A program made the position numbers and the translations under genes. The notes under the pieces are model-generated. The model did not search any database. It was not told the origin of the DNA and saw nothing but the letters and a program-made list of their open reading frames with translations. A stretch of DNA of 24,823 bases, taken from assembly GCF_963921845.1 (NCBI RefSeq), contig NZ_CAWUGZ010000038.1:1-24823 (forward strand), read 5' to 3'. Shown here piece after piece: positions 14,223 through 21,579 of this stretch; the first letter of the stretch is position 1; the number at the start of each line of letters is the position of its first letter. The DNA comes from Commensalibacter sp963921845. GTDB lineage: Bacteria > Pseudomonadota > Alphaproteobacteria > Acetobacterales > Acetobacteraceae.

Positions 14223-15602
14223 TTAAATACTCCTTAATCGGGTTGCGTTAAAACGTTGTAAATCCTTTGCACTACACGCCACCGAATCATTGGCTTTGGT
14301 CGTGTTTTGCGCTTGGTGTTGAATTTCTCGTTTGGCCATAAGCTGCAACGTCTCATAGGGGGTGTTGGGAGGGATTTTCACTCCCATAACCTGTTCTAAT
14401 GCACTGGAAAGGATATACTCGCCGCTATCGCCTACACTTGCCCATTCTCCCACTAAGGGTTTAACGAGCTCCCTCGCTTCGCTGGTTTTACGCATATCTT
14501 CCATAACACGGCTTTTAATGGTTTTCTCTATGGCTGCGGCATCAAAAACCTGTGCTTGCTGTGAAGGCATTGAAGGGTTTATGTTGGGTTTCCTATCATT
14601 CGCCCCAGCTTTATTTTTATCCTTGTCTTGCTCAGGATCCTCGTCTTTTGTGGACGCTTCATCTTGCTTCTTTTTTTTATTTTCTTCCTCCTCTTCATCC
14701 TCTGTCGCTGTTTTCTTATCCTTCTCTTCTTCGTCCTTGGCTTCTAACGTATCTACGGGATCGTCATCGTCTTTAGCTCGGCATTCTTCATCCATCGCTT
14801 TGTTAACCGTTTCCTCAATTTTCTTAATCTCTTCGTCGTTGGCTATGGAGTAACCCATCAAAAGGCTAGAAACCACTTGTGGAAACATTGATTTTCGTGT
14901 TTTGGTTGCTTTGCCAATCACATCCGCGATATCCTTGGCGTTGCTATCGTTGGCGCGCCCACGATTAATTAGAACAACCAAATCCGTAAAGACTCGCTTG
15001 CCTATTGTATTAAGTCTTGGCATTTTTTTTCCTTTAAAAGTTGGTTTAAATTTTTCATCGGCAACCCTGACATCAGAACCCGCTCTGCCCTCCTGCACCA
15101 AGGCAATATGATCCACATGAATGCGCGTCATAACGCCATCGTAAGGTTCGCCGTTCACGTTACCCGGGGTCATCTGCGGGACAAACGCATACGAAGCGGA
15201 AAGCTCTTTTTGACGATTGTCTTTGATGGCTTGGATATAATCCCCATCCCAGATCGTGATGGAACATTGCACATAGGGGGGATTAAACTGCGGATCGGAT
15301 CCTGTCGTGCCAATCACTTTGGAATTATCCAAATGGTCGGCATCGGCCGCTTTATGAACGTATAAAATCGGACGTTCTTTAAAGGAGGGTAAAGCTTGAT
15401 TTAGCTCGTCAGGAGAACGATAAAACCTATATTTTTTGTCAGGTTTTAATCCATATTTTTGGTAGTTACTGATTTCAGCGCCATAATATTCGCAAATATT
15501 GGCTTTGGTCAGATTGGTATGCTCAACGCGCAAATGCCCGTTCCAGTCTTCGAAACGCATGGATTGCGCATCAAACACCAGTACCCTGTTTTTTAATTTC
15601 AT
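14223..15602 (-). CDS. Prohead protease / scaffold protein (DUF2213)
   Basis: The first 185 residues match DUF2213: Y-Y-G-A-E-I, R-S-P-D-E-L, F-K-E-R-P-I-L-Y-V-H, an E-L-S-A-S-Y segment and H-V-D-H-I-A-L-V-Q-E-G-R-A-G. This domain is thought to be the maturation protease of this phage type. After it come helical residues and a long, highly acidic and lysine-rich low-complexity linker (about 265-330), then a helical C-terminal region that could serve as internal scaffold, a common fusion of protease and scaffold. The 459-aa gene follows the SPP1 gp7-like gene. The strongly biased linker gives a long false frame on the opposite strand. Confidence 0.8.
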   Translation of the reverse strand: MKLKNRVLVFDAQSMRFEDWNGHLRVEHTNLTKANICEYYGAEISNYQKYGLKPDKKYRFYRSPDELNQALPSFKERPILYVHKAADADHLDNSKVIGTTGSDPQFNPPYVQCSITIWDGDYIQAIKDNRQKELSASYAFVPQMTPGNVNGEPYDGVMTRIHVDHIALVQEGRAGSDVRVADEKFKPTFKGKKMPRLNTIGKRVFTDLVVLINRGRANDSNAKDIADVIGKATKTRKSMFPQVVSSLLMGYSIANDEEIKKIEETVNKAMDEECRAKDDDDPVDTLEAKDEEEKDKKTATEDEEEEENKKKKQDEASTKDEDPEQDKDKNKAGANDRKPNINPSMPSQQAQVFDAAAIEKTIKSRVMEDMRKTSEARELVKPLVGEWASVGDSGEYILSSALEQVMGVKIPPNTPYETLQLMAKREIQHQAQNTTKANDSVACSAKDLQRFNATRLRSI

Positions 15603-15611
15603 TTAATTTTT

Positions 15612-16463
15612 CTATACTGCTCTACAAAAAAATGGTTTTGCTTTGAACGGATGCGCATCCGAAACAAGCGCTGCGGATCTTCTTTGTGCTTCAATAGGAA
15701 TCACAGCCACCGAAAAACAGTGGCAGTTAATCTTTTGGCCGGGCATGATCCATTCTTCATCAATGAAACATCCTTTACGGACGTCAAATATTGTACCATC
15801 GGCCATTACATGCGAATGCCTAGGTTTTTTAACCCCAGCCCGATGAATCCATTTTACCCACACTATCCCCGCGTCTTTATTAACCTGATTGGATACCGCG
15901 TTAATCACCTTATTTTGTTGATCCACCGCCATGTTAAACGCTCTTCGCTGGGTTACCCCATGCCGTTCGGTCAAAGCCGTATGGATCTGCTGCATATCCC
16001 ATCCTTTAGCGGTAGCCTTAGAAAACTCTTTTTTTACATCTTCAAGGTATTTTTTCGGGATTGTTTTAATCAAATCCACATTCTGGGAAATCGCTTCATC
16101 CAACCGCTCTCTCGTTTTAACTGACGGCTGCCAATCAATTCTTAAACTGTTGCGTTTTTTAAATTGCTCATACGTCTTAAATACGTAATCACTATTTTGT
16201 TCCGCAAAATTTTTTGTTGCTTCCGTTATCTTTTCAGGATGAGCATATTTTTCTATTAGGTCCCGTAAAACAACCAGAATATTGCTAAACAATCCATCCT
16301 GAACACACCCTCTATGGATCTGCTGATAGATAGGCAACACTTCTTTTTCAATATCATGTTGAATCGCTGTGATAAAGCGCTCCAACACCTGACCATAAGC
16401 CAATAAGAGCGAGAGATTTCCTCGCACCTTTGGTCCTTCAAGGTATTTCTTTCTGCGACCCAT
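15612..16463 (-). CDS. Phage head morphogenesis protein (SPP1 gp7 / Mu gpF-like)
   Basis: The 283-aa protein lies directly after the portal gene and overlaps its stop (TAATGG). The C-terminal third has the family signature: W-I-H-R-A-G-V-K-K-P-R-H-S-H, a D-G-x-I-F-D segment, and P-G-Q-K-I-N-C-H-C near residue 245, with conserved Cys and His that could bind metal. The N-terminal part is helical and charged. Such minor head proteins bind the portal and are ejected or assist DNA delivery. Confidence 0.8.
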   Translation of the reverse strand: MGRRKKYLEGPKVRGNLSLLLAYGQVLERFITAIQHDIEKEVLPIYQQIHRGCVQDGLFSNILVVLRDLIEKYAHPEKITEATKNFAEQNSDYVFKTYEQFKKRNSLRIDWQPSVKTRERLDEAISQNVDLIKTIPKKYLEDVKKEFSKATAKGWDMQQIHTALTERHGVTQRRAFNMAVDQQNKVINAVSNQVNKDAGIVWVKWIHRAGVKKPRHSHVMADGTIFDVRKGCFIDEEWIMPGQKINCHCFSVAVIPIEAQRRSAALVSDAHPFKAKPFFCRAV

Positions 16464-17953
16464 TATGCATAATCGCTCATCTCTTTAAGAGACGTTTCTC
16501 GACCCTCGCGTTCCAACACATCATCGTTTAAGGCCACGCCGTCCATACTCGATAAACCCAGATTTTTATAAATCTCTTTGGCTTCTCTTGTGGAAAGCGC
16601 GCCAGATTGCGTCATAATATCAATAGATTGCACGATTTTTAAATCAACATCCGCTTGTTGAAGATCATCGAGCTGCCATAACGGATTGAAACTAAATCTA
16701 ATATTTTTGTCGATTTCTCCAAACGTAGAAAGCTGAATGACATTCAAAACCGTTTGCAATACAGGACGCAAATCGCTTTCCTGCATAGCCGAGATACGAT
16801 CGTAAAAGGCTCGCATTTCCCCATCTGAGGAGGCATTTAAACCCGAAGGGGTTATTCCTAACAGTTTTACCAATGGAATGCCTGATACCGACGCTAAATG
16901 CTCTTGAGCCTGCGCTTGCAACCTGTCCAACCCACCCAAAGGTGCACACACATTGATTAAATCTTCGCTCTCTTTGTCAATAACTTGCAAACTTCGGTTG
17001 TCGCGATAAGCAGCCATCAACTCCGCTCTTTTGGTCAGCTCTTCACACCCTGGACTTAACAATTGCGTAAGATCCGTTTTTAACACCATAGCGGAAAAAG
17101 ACTTAATCAAATCAGAGACCGATTGGCGTGTGCGTAGCCAATTGTCTATATAAGGCTTACAAGAAAAAGCAAAAGGAACGCCACCAAAATTATAAGCGGG
17201 TTTTAACAGGTCGGGTACCGGTTGGGTGACCAACGTTAACAAACGCGATTGATGAATTTGTTGTCCCAATACCCACCAGAGGGAAGGTTTATAGAAATCA
17301 TCGCTTAAGGGATCTTGGGCATTATACGCCACCGGCGTCACCCAATTGGGATTGATCAATCGAAACCCTTTGAGCTCTCCTTTTTTAATTTTTTTGGAAC
17401 TCAGGTACAACGGGGCCGATTTTTCTTCCGGATCGTTTTGTGCCGTTTCCAAATCAATATAGAGATGGGAGAGACCAAAATACGCGTCTGTTTCTAAATG
17501 TTTTCGAAGAAGATTTAGAACATCAAGACGATTAAACTCAGCTTGGAGCACATCTAATTTTTCGTTGTTTACTCCCTTATCTTTTTTCACGAACTCAAAT
17601 GTGATCCCTGCCCGAGTCATTTCTTGCGCACGCGTGGTGACAATTAAACGATACTCGTTGCGTAAGGACAATTGCGATAGATAGGGATACCCTGGAAAGC
17701 CAATCCCTTCTTCAAACAGCGTCGTCAGAGGATCAGACGTCAGGTTAAAGTTTCCGAACCTGCCACTTCCTACAAAACTGTCGTTTACCGTTGCATTTTC
17801 TGCTCCTTTGCCTTTTACCCCTTCAGGCGCTTCATACGCTCTGAATAAGTCTCTTTTCCCTAAGGTTTCGCTCGAAGGCAATCCTTCTCTGGAAAGAGCC
17901 TTTGTATATAGGTTTTCGGAGACAGCCTTACGGTTCTCCTTTTTCTTTGCCAT
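16463..17953 (-). CDS. Portal protein (DUF1073)
   Basis: The 496-aa protein follows the large terminase, overlapping it by one base (TAATGG), and has the features of DUF1073 portals: a variable N-terminus, then G-F-P-G-Y-P-Y-L-S-Q-L-S and N-E-Y-R (residues about 86-105), the F-G-L-S-H-L-Y-I-D-L-E strand, a V-S-D-L-I-K-S-F segment and the late G-I-P-L-V-K-L-L-G-I-T-P-S-G-L-N. It would form the dodecameric channel at the vertex through which DNA is packaged. It appears complete. Confidence 0.85.
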   Translation of the reverse strand: MAKKKENRKAVSENLYTKALSREGLPSSETLGKRDLFRAYEAPEGVKGKGAENATVNDSFVGSGRFGNFNLTSDPLTTLFEEGIGFPGYPYLSQLSLRNEYRLIVTTRAQEMTRAGITFEFVKKDKGVNNEKLDVLQAEFNRLDVLNLLRKHLETDAYFGLSHLYIDLETAQNDPEEKSAPLYLSSKKIKKGELKGFRLINPNWVTPVAYNAQDPLSDDFYKPSLWWVLGQQIHQSRLLTLVTQPVPDLLKPAYNFGGVPFAFSCKPYIDNWLRTRQSVSDLIKSFSAMVLKTDLTQLLSPGCEELTKRAELMAAYRDNRSLQVIDKESEDLINVCAPLGGLDRLQAQAQEHLASVSGIPLVKLLGITPSGLNASSDGEMRAFYDRISAMQESDLRPVLQTVLNVIQLSTFGEIDKNIRFSFNPLWQLDDLQQADVDLKIVQSIDIMTQSGALSTREAKEIYKNLGLSSMDGVALNDDVLEREGRETSLKEMSDYA

Positions 17954-18765
17954 TATATTCTCACTATTTCCATCAAGGACGGCATTTTCGGCAACCCTTT
18001 TTTAATGCCGATTTTCTCAAATGCCCCCGATGAAGCATCGACCTGATCGTCATGGGAACCATTAGGAAAATCGGCTAATTCTTCAATATAGGTTCGGTTC
18101 CAAGGTGCTCTTACTAACGCTACATTGCCCATATTTACCTGAGAGGCAAAAGGATCGGCACGGGTGACCTTATCGCCACTTTCGCGCATTGCATCGACTT
18201 TATAACCCGATAGGATCCTCGCATAATACTGTGCTTGTGCAACGCCGGCCTGTCCAGGATCCAAAGGAACGGTAATCGGAACGGAACGACCATCTTGACT
18301 GGCAATAGCCAGCACCGTCTTTTCCACCTCATCCGGTTTTCCCCGTAGACGCACAACATCCAAGACCGTATACCCTCCATCCACATTGCGTTGCATTTTT
18401 ACTCCAACCGTCCAGTCTGGATCGGACTTGCCACTTTTCTTTTCTGTGGCGGCAAAATCCCATCGTCTCACCACTTGTGCTGCTTTTGGAGCAGCCTCAA
18501 CAATCGAGAGCGTGTTGATTTTAAAAATAGACCCACTTGAGAGCGTGGGTGTGCCTTGATACAACGCTGTAAAATCCCGCTCACCCACCGACATTTGAAT
18601 AGCTTTTAAAGCCGCAAGGTCGTATTGTTGCGGCCACAGCGCATCCCCTGGATCGCGCCCCAATACATCCTTTTCCGTGGCTATAGCAGGTAAATGCAAA
18701 ACATCCCATGCTTCGCCGGTACCGTTGTGCATTTCCGTAATTAACCGCCCCGCCAGATCATCCAC
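17953..18765 (-). CDS. Terminase large subunit, C-terminal part (after frameshift)
   Basis: This frame continues the terminase after a frame break. In frame before the GTG at 18765 it reads L-T-R-W-H, so T-R-W-H-V-D-D-L-A-G-R, a conserved terminase motif, is present but joined to the other frame. The region contains the RNase H-like nuclease: R-R-W-D-F-A-A-T (catalytic Asp), V-P-L-D-P-G-Q-A-G and N-G-S-H-D-D-Q-V-D-A. This part would cut the concatemer. The GTG is unlikely to be a real start; it is internal to the motif. With one more T in the A6/T6 run, or a -1 slip, the two parts form a normal enzyme of about 480 aa. Confidence 0.85.
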   Translation of the reverse strand: MDDLAGRLITEMHNGTGEAWDVLHLPAIATEKDVLGRDPGDALWPQQYDLAALKAIQMSVGERDFTALYQGTPTLSSGSIFKINTLSIVEAAPKAAQVVRRWDFAATEKKSGKSDPDWTVGVKMQRNVDGGYTVLDVVRLRGKPDEVEKTVLAIASQDGRSVPITVPLDPGQAGVAQAQYYARILSGYKVDAMRESGDKVTRADPFASQVNMGNVALVRAPWNRTYIEELADFPNGSHDDQVDASSGAFEKIGIKKGLPKMPSLMEIVRI

Positions 18766-18776
18766 GTGCCAACGAG

Positions 18777-19391
18777 TTAAAAAACCAGAATAATAGCCCC
18801 ACCTGGCATGAGCCGTGTTCTTAGAACCGATTTATACCAATCCCACGTGCTTTCCCGTATCACTTCGCTTTCCGCATCTTGCCGGTCTTTTACGGGGTCA
18901 TCAATAATAGCAAGGTCAGCACCATAACCCGTAATGGATCCTCCTGCGCCTGCAGCAAGGAAAACACCGCCCTGGGTTGTCCTCCAGAGATTTTTTGCCT
19001 GGCTATCCCTCGAAAGCTGTACTCCTTTAAACACATTGGTAAATTTTTTTTCGAGCAAGATATTTCTTATATCCCGCCCAAAGCGGTCGGAAAGCTTTGC
19101 GGAATACGACGAAAGAATAATCTGTTTTTTAGGATTACGCCCGATATACCACGCTGGAAAACGCGTGGGGACGAGCTCGCTTTTCCCATGACGTGGCGGC
19201 ATAAAGACCATCAAGCGTGTAAGTTCCCTCCGTTCAATCGCTTCAAGCTTGTCACATAATAGACGCTGATGAGCTCCGACTTGATAATCGGATTTTGTAT
19301 AAAGAGTAAAATCCATTAAATGTTCGCGCGCATTCTTCCGAGCAAGCCGCTCTTTTTGCGCAGCTTGGATAGCCCGCTGTTTTAAACTCAT
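18777..19391 (-). CDS. Terminase large subunit, N-terminal ATPase part
   Basis: The 204-aa part carries the packaging motor: M-P-P-R-H-G-K-S at residues 64-71 (Walker A), D-L-A-I-I-D-D at 159-165 (Walker B) and R-L-M-P-G-G-A-I-I-L-V before the stop, the coupling motif that should run into T-R-W-H. The stop TAA at 18777-18779 comes right after a run of six T on the minus strand (18779-18784). All motifs on both sides of the break are intact, so this is a recent single event, a sequencing error or a recoding site rather than an old pseudogene. Confidence 0.85.
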   Translation of the reverse strand: MSLKQRAIQAAQKERLARKNAREHLMDFTLYTKSDYQVGAHQRLLCDKLEAIERRELTRLMVFMPPRHGKSELVPTRFPAWYIGRNPKKQIILSSYSAKLSDRFGRDIRNILLEKKFTNVFKGVQLSRDSQAKNLWRTTQGGVFLAAGAGGSITGYGADLAIIDDPVKDRQDAESEVIRESTWDWYKSVLRTRLMPGGAIILVF

Positions 19392-19420
19392 TAAACTATT
19401 AATTCGACAAAGGGTTTATC

Positions 19421-19738
19421 TCAACGATCAGCATCTCCAATAAACACATCCAGCTCTTCATCGGTCATTTCTTCAACATGTTTTATATGGTGTACACTGG
19501 CATCTACTTTCACATCGCTTAACCTCGCGTGCATGTAAGGTGCAGCCCCTTTAGCGGCTTCAATGGCCAACTTGTATTTTTTTTGGTGAAGACATTCATT
19601 CATTACAATAGTCATCACCTCTAACGGTGTTTTAAACGCTTCACTTTTGAAACTATCGGCGACATGTTCAAGTTTAATTTTACTTGAAGATCCTTTTTTT
19701 CTCCCAGCTCCTGATCGTCTTCCTCCTCGTTGGTTCAT
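19421..19738 (-). CDS. Terminase small subunit-like protein
   Basis: The 105-aa protein begins with a very basic segment, M-N-Q-R-G-G-R-R-S-G-A-G-R-K-K-G, common in small phage terminase or packaging-initiation proteins, then a helical part (P-L-E-V-M-T-I-V-M-N-E, Y-K-L-A-I-E-A-A-K-G-A-A-P-Y) and an acidic end (E-E-M-T-D-E-E-L-D-V-F). The A-A-K-G/x-A-A-P-Y-x-H-x-R-L motif is often seen in small terminases encoded next to a DUF1073 portal module. It lies directly before the large subunit and should recognise the packaging site. Confidence 0.75.
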   Translation of the reverse strand: MNQRGGRRSGAGRKKGSSSKIKLEHVADSFKSEAFKTPLEVMTIVMNECLHQKKYKLAIEAAKGAAPYMHARLSDVKVDASVHHIKHVEEMTDEELDVFIGDADR

Positions 19739-19756
19739 AACACTGCATTTTGATTG

Positions 19757-19788
19757 TTTGATTAATTTTGATTTTTTTGATTAATTTT
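19757..19788. repeat. 13-base direct repeat before the small terminase gene
   Basis: TTTGATTAATTTT occurs at 19757-19769 and again at 19776-19788, 19 bases apart, in the short AT-rich gap between spanin and small terminase genes. It could be a protein-binding site or simply AT-rich low complexity. Confidence 0.7.
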
Positions 19789-19799
19789 CAAAACAGCTC

Positions 19800-20270
19800 T
19801 CACCGACTGACAGCTTTGGCATAATCCTGCAGATACAAAATCTGCTGCCTTTGCTTTACAATCATTTTGAGGAGGGTGAGATAATCTTGCTCACCTGTGC
19901 GGTTAAGTCCGCAGGGGGCTGCATCGCCCACGCCGCGGGAGCCTGGGGTTTTGGACAACTTTGAGGATATGACGGCGTTGTGGACGAGCAACCGCTGCTG
20001 ATGATCAGCCAGCTGAGCGCTAAGACGATTAAGATGAGTTCGCGCATCGAAAAGAGCCTTCGTATGATTGGTATCAAGTTCTTGTAATTGATTACGTTGT
20101 TTTATCATCTGTTGAAATTGCTGGGTAAGGCTATTGTAATTGTTCTGGGCAACGTGCAATTCGTTTGTCAATAGCCTGTTATGAGCGTATTGCCAGCTCC
20201 CCCACGCGAAAAGAGCCCCTATGAAAACAACAAGGCCTGCATATAAACAGAGCTTTATTTGAGTACACAT
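19800..20270 (-). CDS. Inner-membrane spanin (Rz-like)
   Basis: The 156-aa protein has a single N-terminal membrane anchor (residues about 7-26, L-C-L-Y-A-G-L-V-V-F-I-G-A-L-F) followed by a long Gln-rich helical and probably coiled-coil periplasmic region (about 35-100), as in Rz i-spanins. It also contains, in another frame, the lipoprotein o-spanin gene, as for lambda Rz/Rz1. With its partner it would fuse inner and outer membranes at the last step of lysis, which implies a Gram-negative host. There is no clear binding site before the ATG; it overlaps by 16 bases a small membrane ORF and may be coupled to it. Confidence 0.85.
   Translation of the reverse strand: MCTQIKLCLYAGLVVFIGALFAWGSWQYAHNRLLTNELHVAQNNYNSLTQQFQQMIKQRNQLQELDTNHTKALFDARTHLNRLSAQLADHQQRLLVHNAVISSKLSKTPGSRGVGDAAPCGLNRTGEQDYLTLLKMIVKQRQQILYLQDYAKAVSR
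19862..20047 (-). CDS. Outer-membrane spanin lipoprotein (Rz1-like), nested
   Basis: I use the ATG at 20045-20047 with GAAGG about eight bases upstream; the frame opens ten codons earlier. The 61-aa product has a hydrophobic signal (L-I-L-I-V-L-A-L-S-W-L-I-I), a lipobox-like S-S-G-C with Cys20, then a proline-rich mature part (T-P-S-Y-P-Q-S-C-P-K-P-Q-A-P-A), the classic o-spanin look. It lies wholly inside the i-spanin gene in a different frame. Confidence 0.85.
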   Translation of the reverse strand: MRELILIVLALSWLIISSGCSSTTPSYPQSCPKPQAPAAWAMQPPADLTAQVSKIISPSSK

Positions 20271-20359
20271 ATAAATAACATAACTAGGTAAAGGCTAAAG
20301 CAAAAAACAAGACATGCGGCACTGATAAAAATCAATACGTTGATTATTTTTTCAAGCAT
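20255..20359 (-). CDS. 34-aa single-span membrane peptide in the lysis cassette
   Basis: Too short for the usual cut-off, but well supported. AGGAG lies eight bases before the ATG at 20357-20359, and the peptide starts M-L-E-K-I-I-N-V-L-I-F-I-S-A-A and continues as one hydrophobic helix to the end (V-M-L-F-I-C-V-L-K). It overlaps the last codons of the endolysin gene and the first 16 bases of the i-spanin gene, typical of packed lysis genes, and would otherwise leave a 70-base gap. It may be a second holin, an antiholin or a regulator of SAR endolysin release; no family is recognised. Confidence 0.65.
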   Translation of the reverse strand: MLEKIINVLIFISAACLVFCFSLYLVMLFICVLK

Positions 20360-20859
20360 AAGGCTTTCTCCTGAGCGCGCCTTTTAATCAGGCCTTCCAT
20401 GGGTTTTTTACCCACATAGATCCAACGATTGAATTCCTCACACGCGACTAAAGGTTGTGCAGAGTTAAGTTTTTTGTAGAGCGTGGAATTGCGAATGCGT
20501 AAGCAACCCACGTTAAAGGTAATCGAGGTCACAGCAGAGAACTCATTGGTGCTGAGGTTCTTGCCATTACCATAGCGATTGACACACCATTCAGCGTCTC
20601 GAACGTTTCTATTCCAATCGTTGGCAATTTGAGTGTCGGTCTTATGTTCGCCAACCCGCACGTTAGTGGTGTTGCCCACACCATCCGTTAACAACCCCGC
20701 CGGACAATGATACGAATCACGTCTACACCCTTCGGCATCGCCTATCAGTTCCAAACCTGCCTGATTGGTCCGAATGCCACCAATATGCAGCACCAGGGGA
20801 ATGAGTGTCATGATCGCACACGCCCCACCTGCAACCCCTAGCTTTCTCTTATACGCCAT
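20344..20859 (-). CDS. SAR endolysin, GH24 lysozyme of the P1 Lyz type
   Basis: The 171-aa protein has an N-terminal weakly hydrophobic, Gly/Ala-rich segment (residues about 8-28) typical of a signal-anchor-release domain, followed by a T4-type lysozyme. The catalytic set E-8aa-(D/C)-5aa-T is present as E43, C52 and T58. Cys14 in the anchor, Cys45 and Cys52 match, with an offset of one, the C13, C44 and C51 that control phage P1 Lyz by disulfide exchange, as I recall. The enzyme would therefore be exported inactive and activated when it leaves the membrane. It lies after the holin and a terminator, before the spanins. The rest (N-E-F-S-A-V-T-S-I-T-F-N-V-G and F-N-R-W) is the usual fold. Confidence 0.9.
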   Translation of the reverse strand: MAYKRKLGVAGGACAIMTLIPLVLHIGGIRTNQAGLELIGDAEGCRRDSYHCPAGLLTDGVGNTTNVRVGEHKTDTQIANDWNRNVRDAEWCVNRYGNGKNLSTNEFSAVTSITFNVGCLRIRNSTLYKKLNSAQPLVACEEFNRWIYVGKKPMEGLIKRRAQEKALCLKK

Positions 20860-20871
20860 GGTCTAGCTCAT

Positions 20872-20896
20872 AAAAAAACCACCCAAGAGGGTGGTT
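20872..20896 (-). terminator. Intrinsic terminator between holin and endolysin
   Basis: On the minus strand ACCACCC-TCTT-GGGTGGT is followed by seven T. It lies between the holin stop and the endolysin start, so endolysin expression from an upstream promoter needs readthrough. Confidence 0.8.
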
Positions 20897-20929
20897 CACG
20901 TTTAACAATATACTATGAAAAGCTTCAAA

Positions 20930-21151
20930 TTATGATGGATCGTCTTTAAGTTTAGCAATTAACAGCGCATCAATTTTTTCTTTAAGCTTATGCTCTTTAC
21001 GCATGTAATAAATACTGATCATTGTAAAAACAATACCACTCACCATCGCAATTTTGGAGAGATCATCAGGTGAAAAGTGATCCCATGCCCCTACCAAAAA
21101 CGTAAAAACTCCACCAAGCCAGGTGCTATGGGTCGTGTAATTCTTGTGCAT
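20930..21151 (-). CDS. Holin
   Basis: The 73-aa protein has two membrane segments, about residues 11-24 (W-L-G-G-V-F-T-F-L-V-G-A-W) and 35-51 (A-M-V-S-G-I-V-F-T-M-I-S-I-Y-Y-M), and a charged C-terminus (R-K-E-H-K-L-K-E-K), the form of class II phage holins. It is the first gene after the late promoter and leader region and precedes the endolysin. With a SAR endolysin it would depolarise the membrane and release the enzyme. No strong Shine-Dalgarno sequence is seen before the ATG, which may delay its synthesis. Confidence 0.8.
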   Translation of the reverse strand: MHKNYTTHSTWLGGVFTFLVGAWDHFSPDDLSKIAMVSGIVFTMISIYYMRKEHKLKEKIDALLIAKLKDDPS

Positions 21152-21181
21152 TGCTTTTTACAGTTTTCTGATTTTTCGCAT

Positions 21182-21217
21182 AAAAAAAAGTGCAAATTTC
21201 CGAGGAAATTGCACTTT
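21182..21217 (-). terminator. Strong intrinsic terminator upstream of the holin (tR'-like)
   Basis: AAAGTGCAAATTTCC pairs with GGAAATTGCACTTT with one bulged base; on the minus strand the hairpin is followed by eight T. It lies 30 bases before the holin and about 160 bases downstream of the minus-strand promoter, like lambda tR'. Confidence 0.85.
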
Positions 21218-21299
21218 ATATGGAGAAAAAAGAATGGACATTATTCTTTTTCTCTGGTGGTTAACTCAGATAATGAAATTCGAACTTTCAGTATCTGGG

Positions 21300-21365
21300 A
21301 AAGGAATTAAGATTTCGATCCATATTCCTTTTAGCCACTAGGAGGGTTGGGGGGAAACCCCCAAC
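21300..21365. other. Two hairpins in the late leader region
   Basis: GTTGGGGG-GAAA-CCCCCAAC (21346-21365) is a perfect 8-bp, GC-rich stem in an AT-rich gap. AAAGGAAT (21300-21307) pairs with ATTCCTTT (21324-21331). Neither is followed by a T run on either strand, so they are not simple terminators. Both would be in the early part of a minus-strand leader RNA. Confidence 0.65.
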
Positions 21366-21378
21366 TTCTCTGATTTTC

Positions 21379-21407
21379 ATTATAAGAGGTTTTAAAATAA
21401 ACTTCAA
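21379..21407 (-). promoter_or_regulatory. Putative late promoter (pR'-like) for lysis and virion genes
   Basis: On the minus strand TTGAAG (21402-21407), a 17-base spacer and a perfect TATAAT (21379-21384) form a good sigma-70 promoter. Its transcript would begin near 21372, run through two hairpins and meet the terminator at 21182-21217 before the holin. The arrangement recalls the lambda late promoter, but no regulator binding site can be identified. Confidence 0.65.
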
Positions 21408-21579
21408 GATCAAAACAACTTTTGATTTTAGAGACCCTGTTTACAAGTTTATTAAGCAGACCAATGTTTAGTAAAATGAACGATTCTGTCGATTCGCTAT
21501 AGTTCATATAAGTAATAATAACTCAATAAATAATATAAAATCATATTAAATGTTAATTATTCATTAATAATCACCAATG

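Noticed and set aside
14362..14853. Long plus-strand open frame (163 codons, Ser/Leu-rich)
   Set aside because: It is antisense to the acidic, low-complexity linker of the DUF2213 protein, which produces a Ser/Phe/Leu-rich frame on the other strand. There is no binding site or homology.
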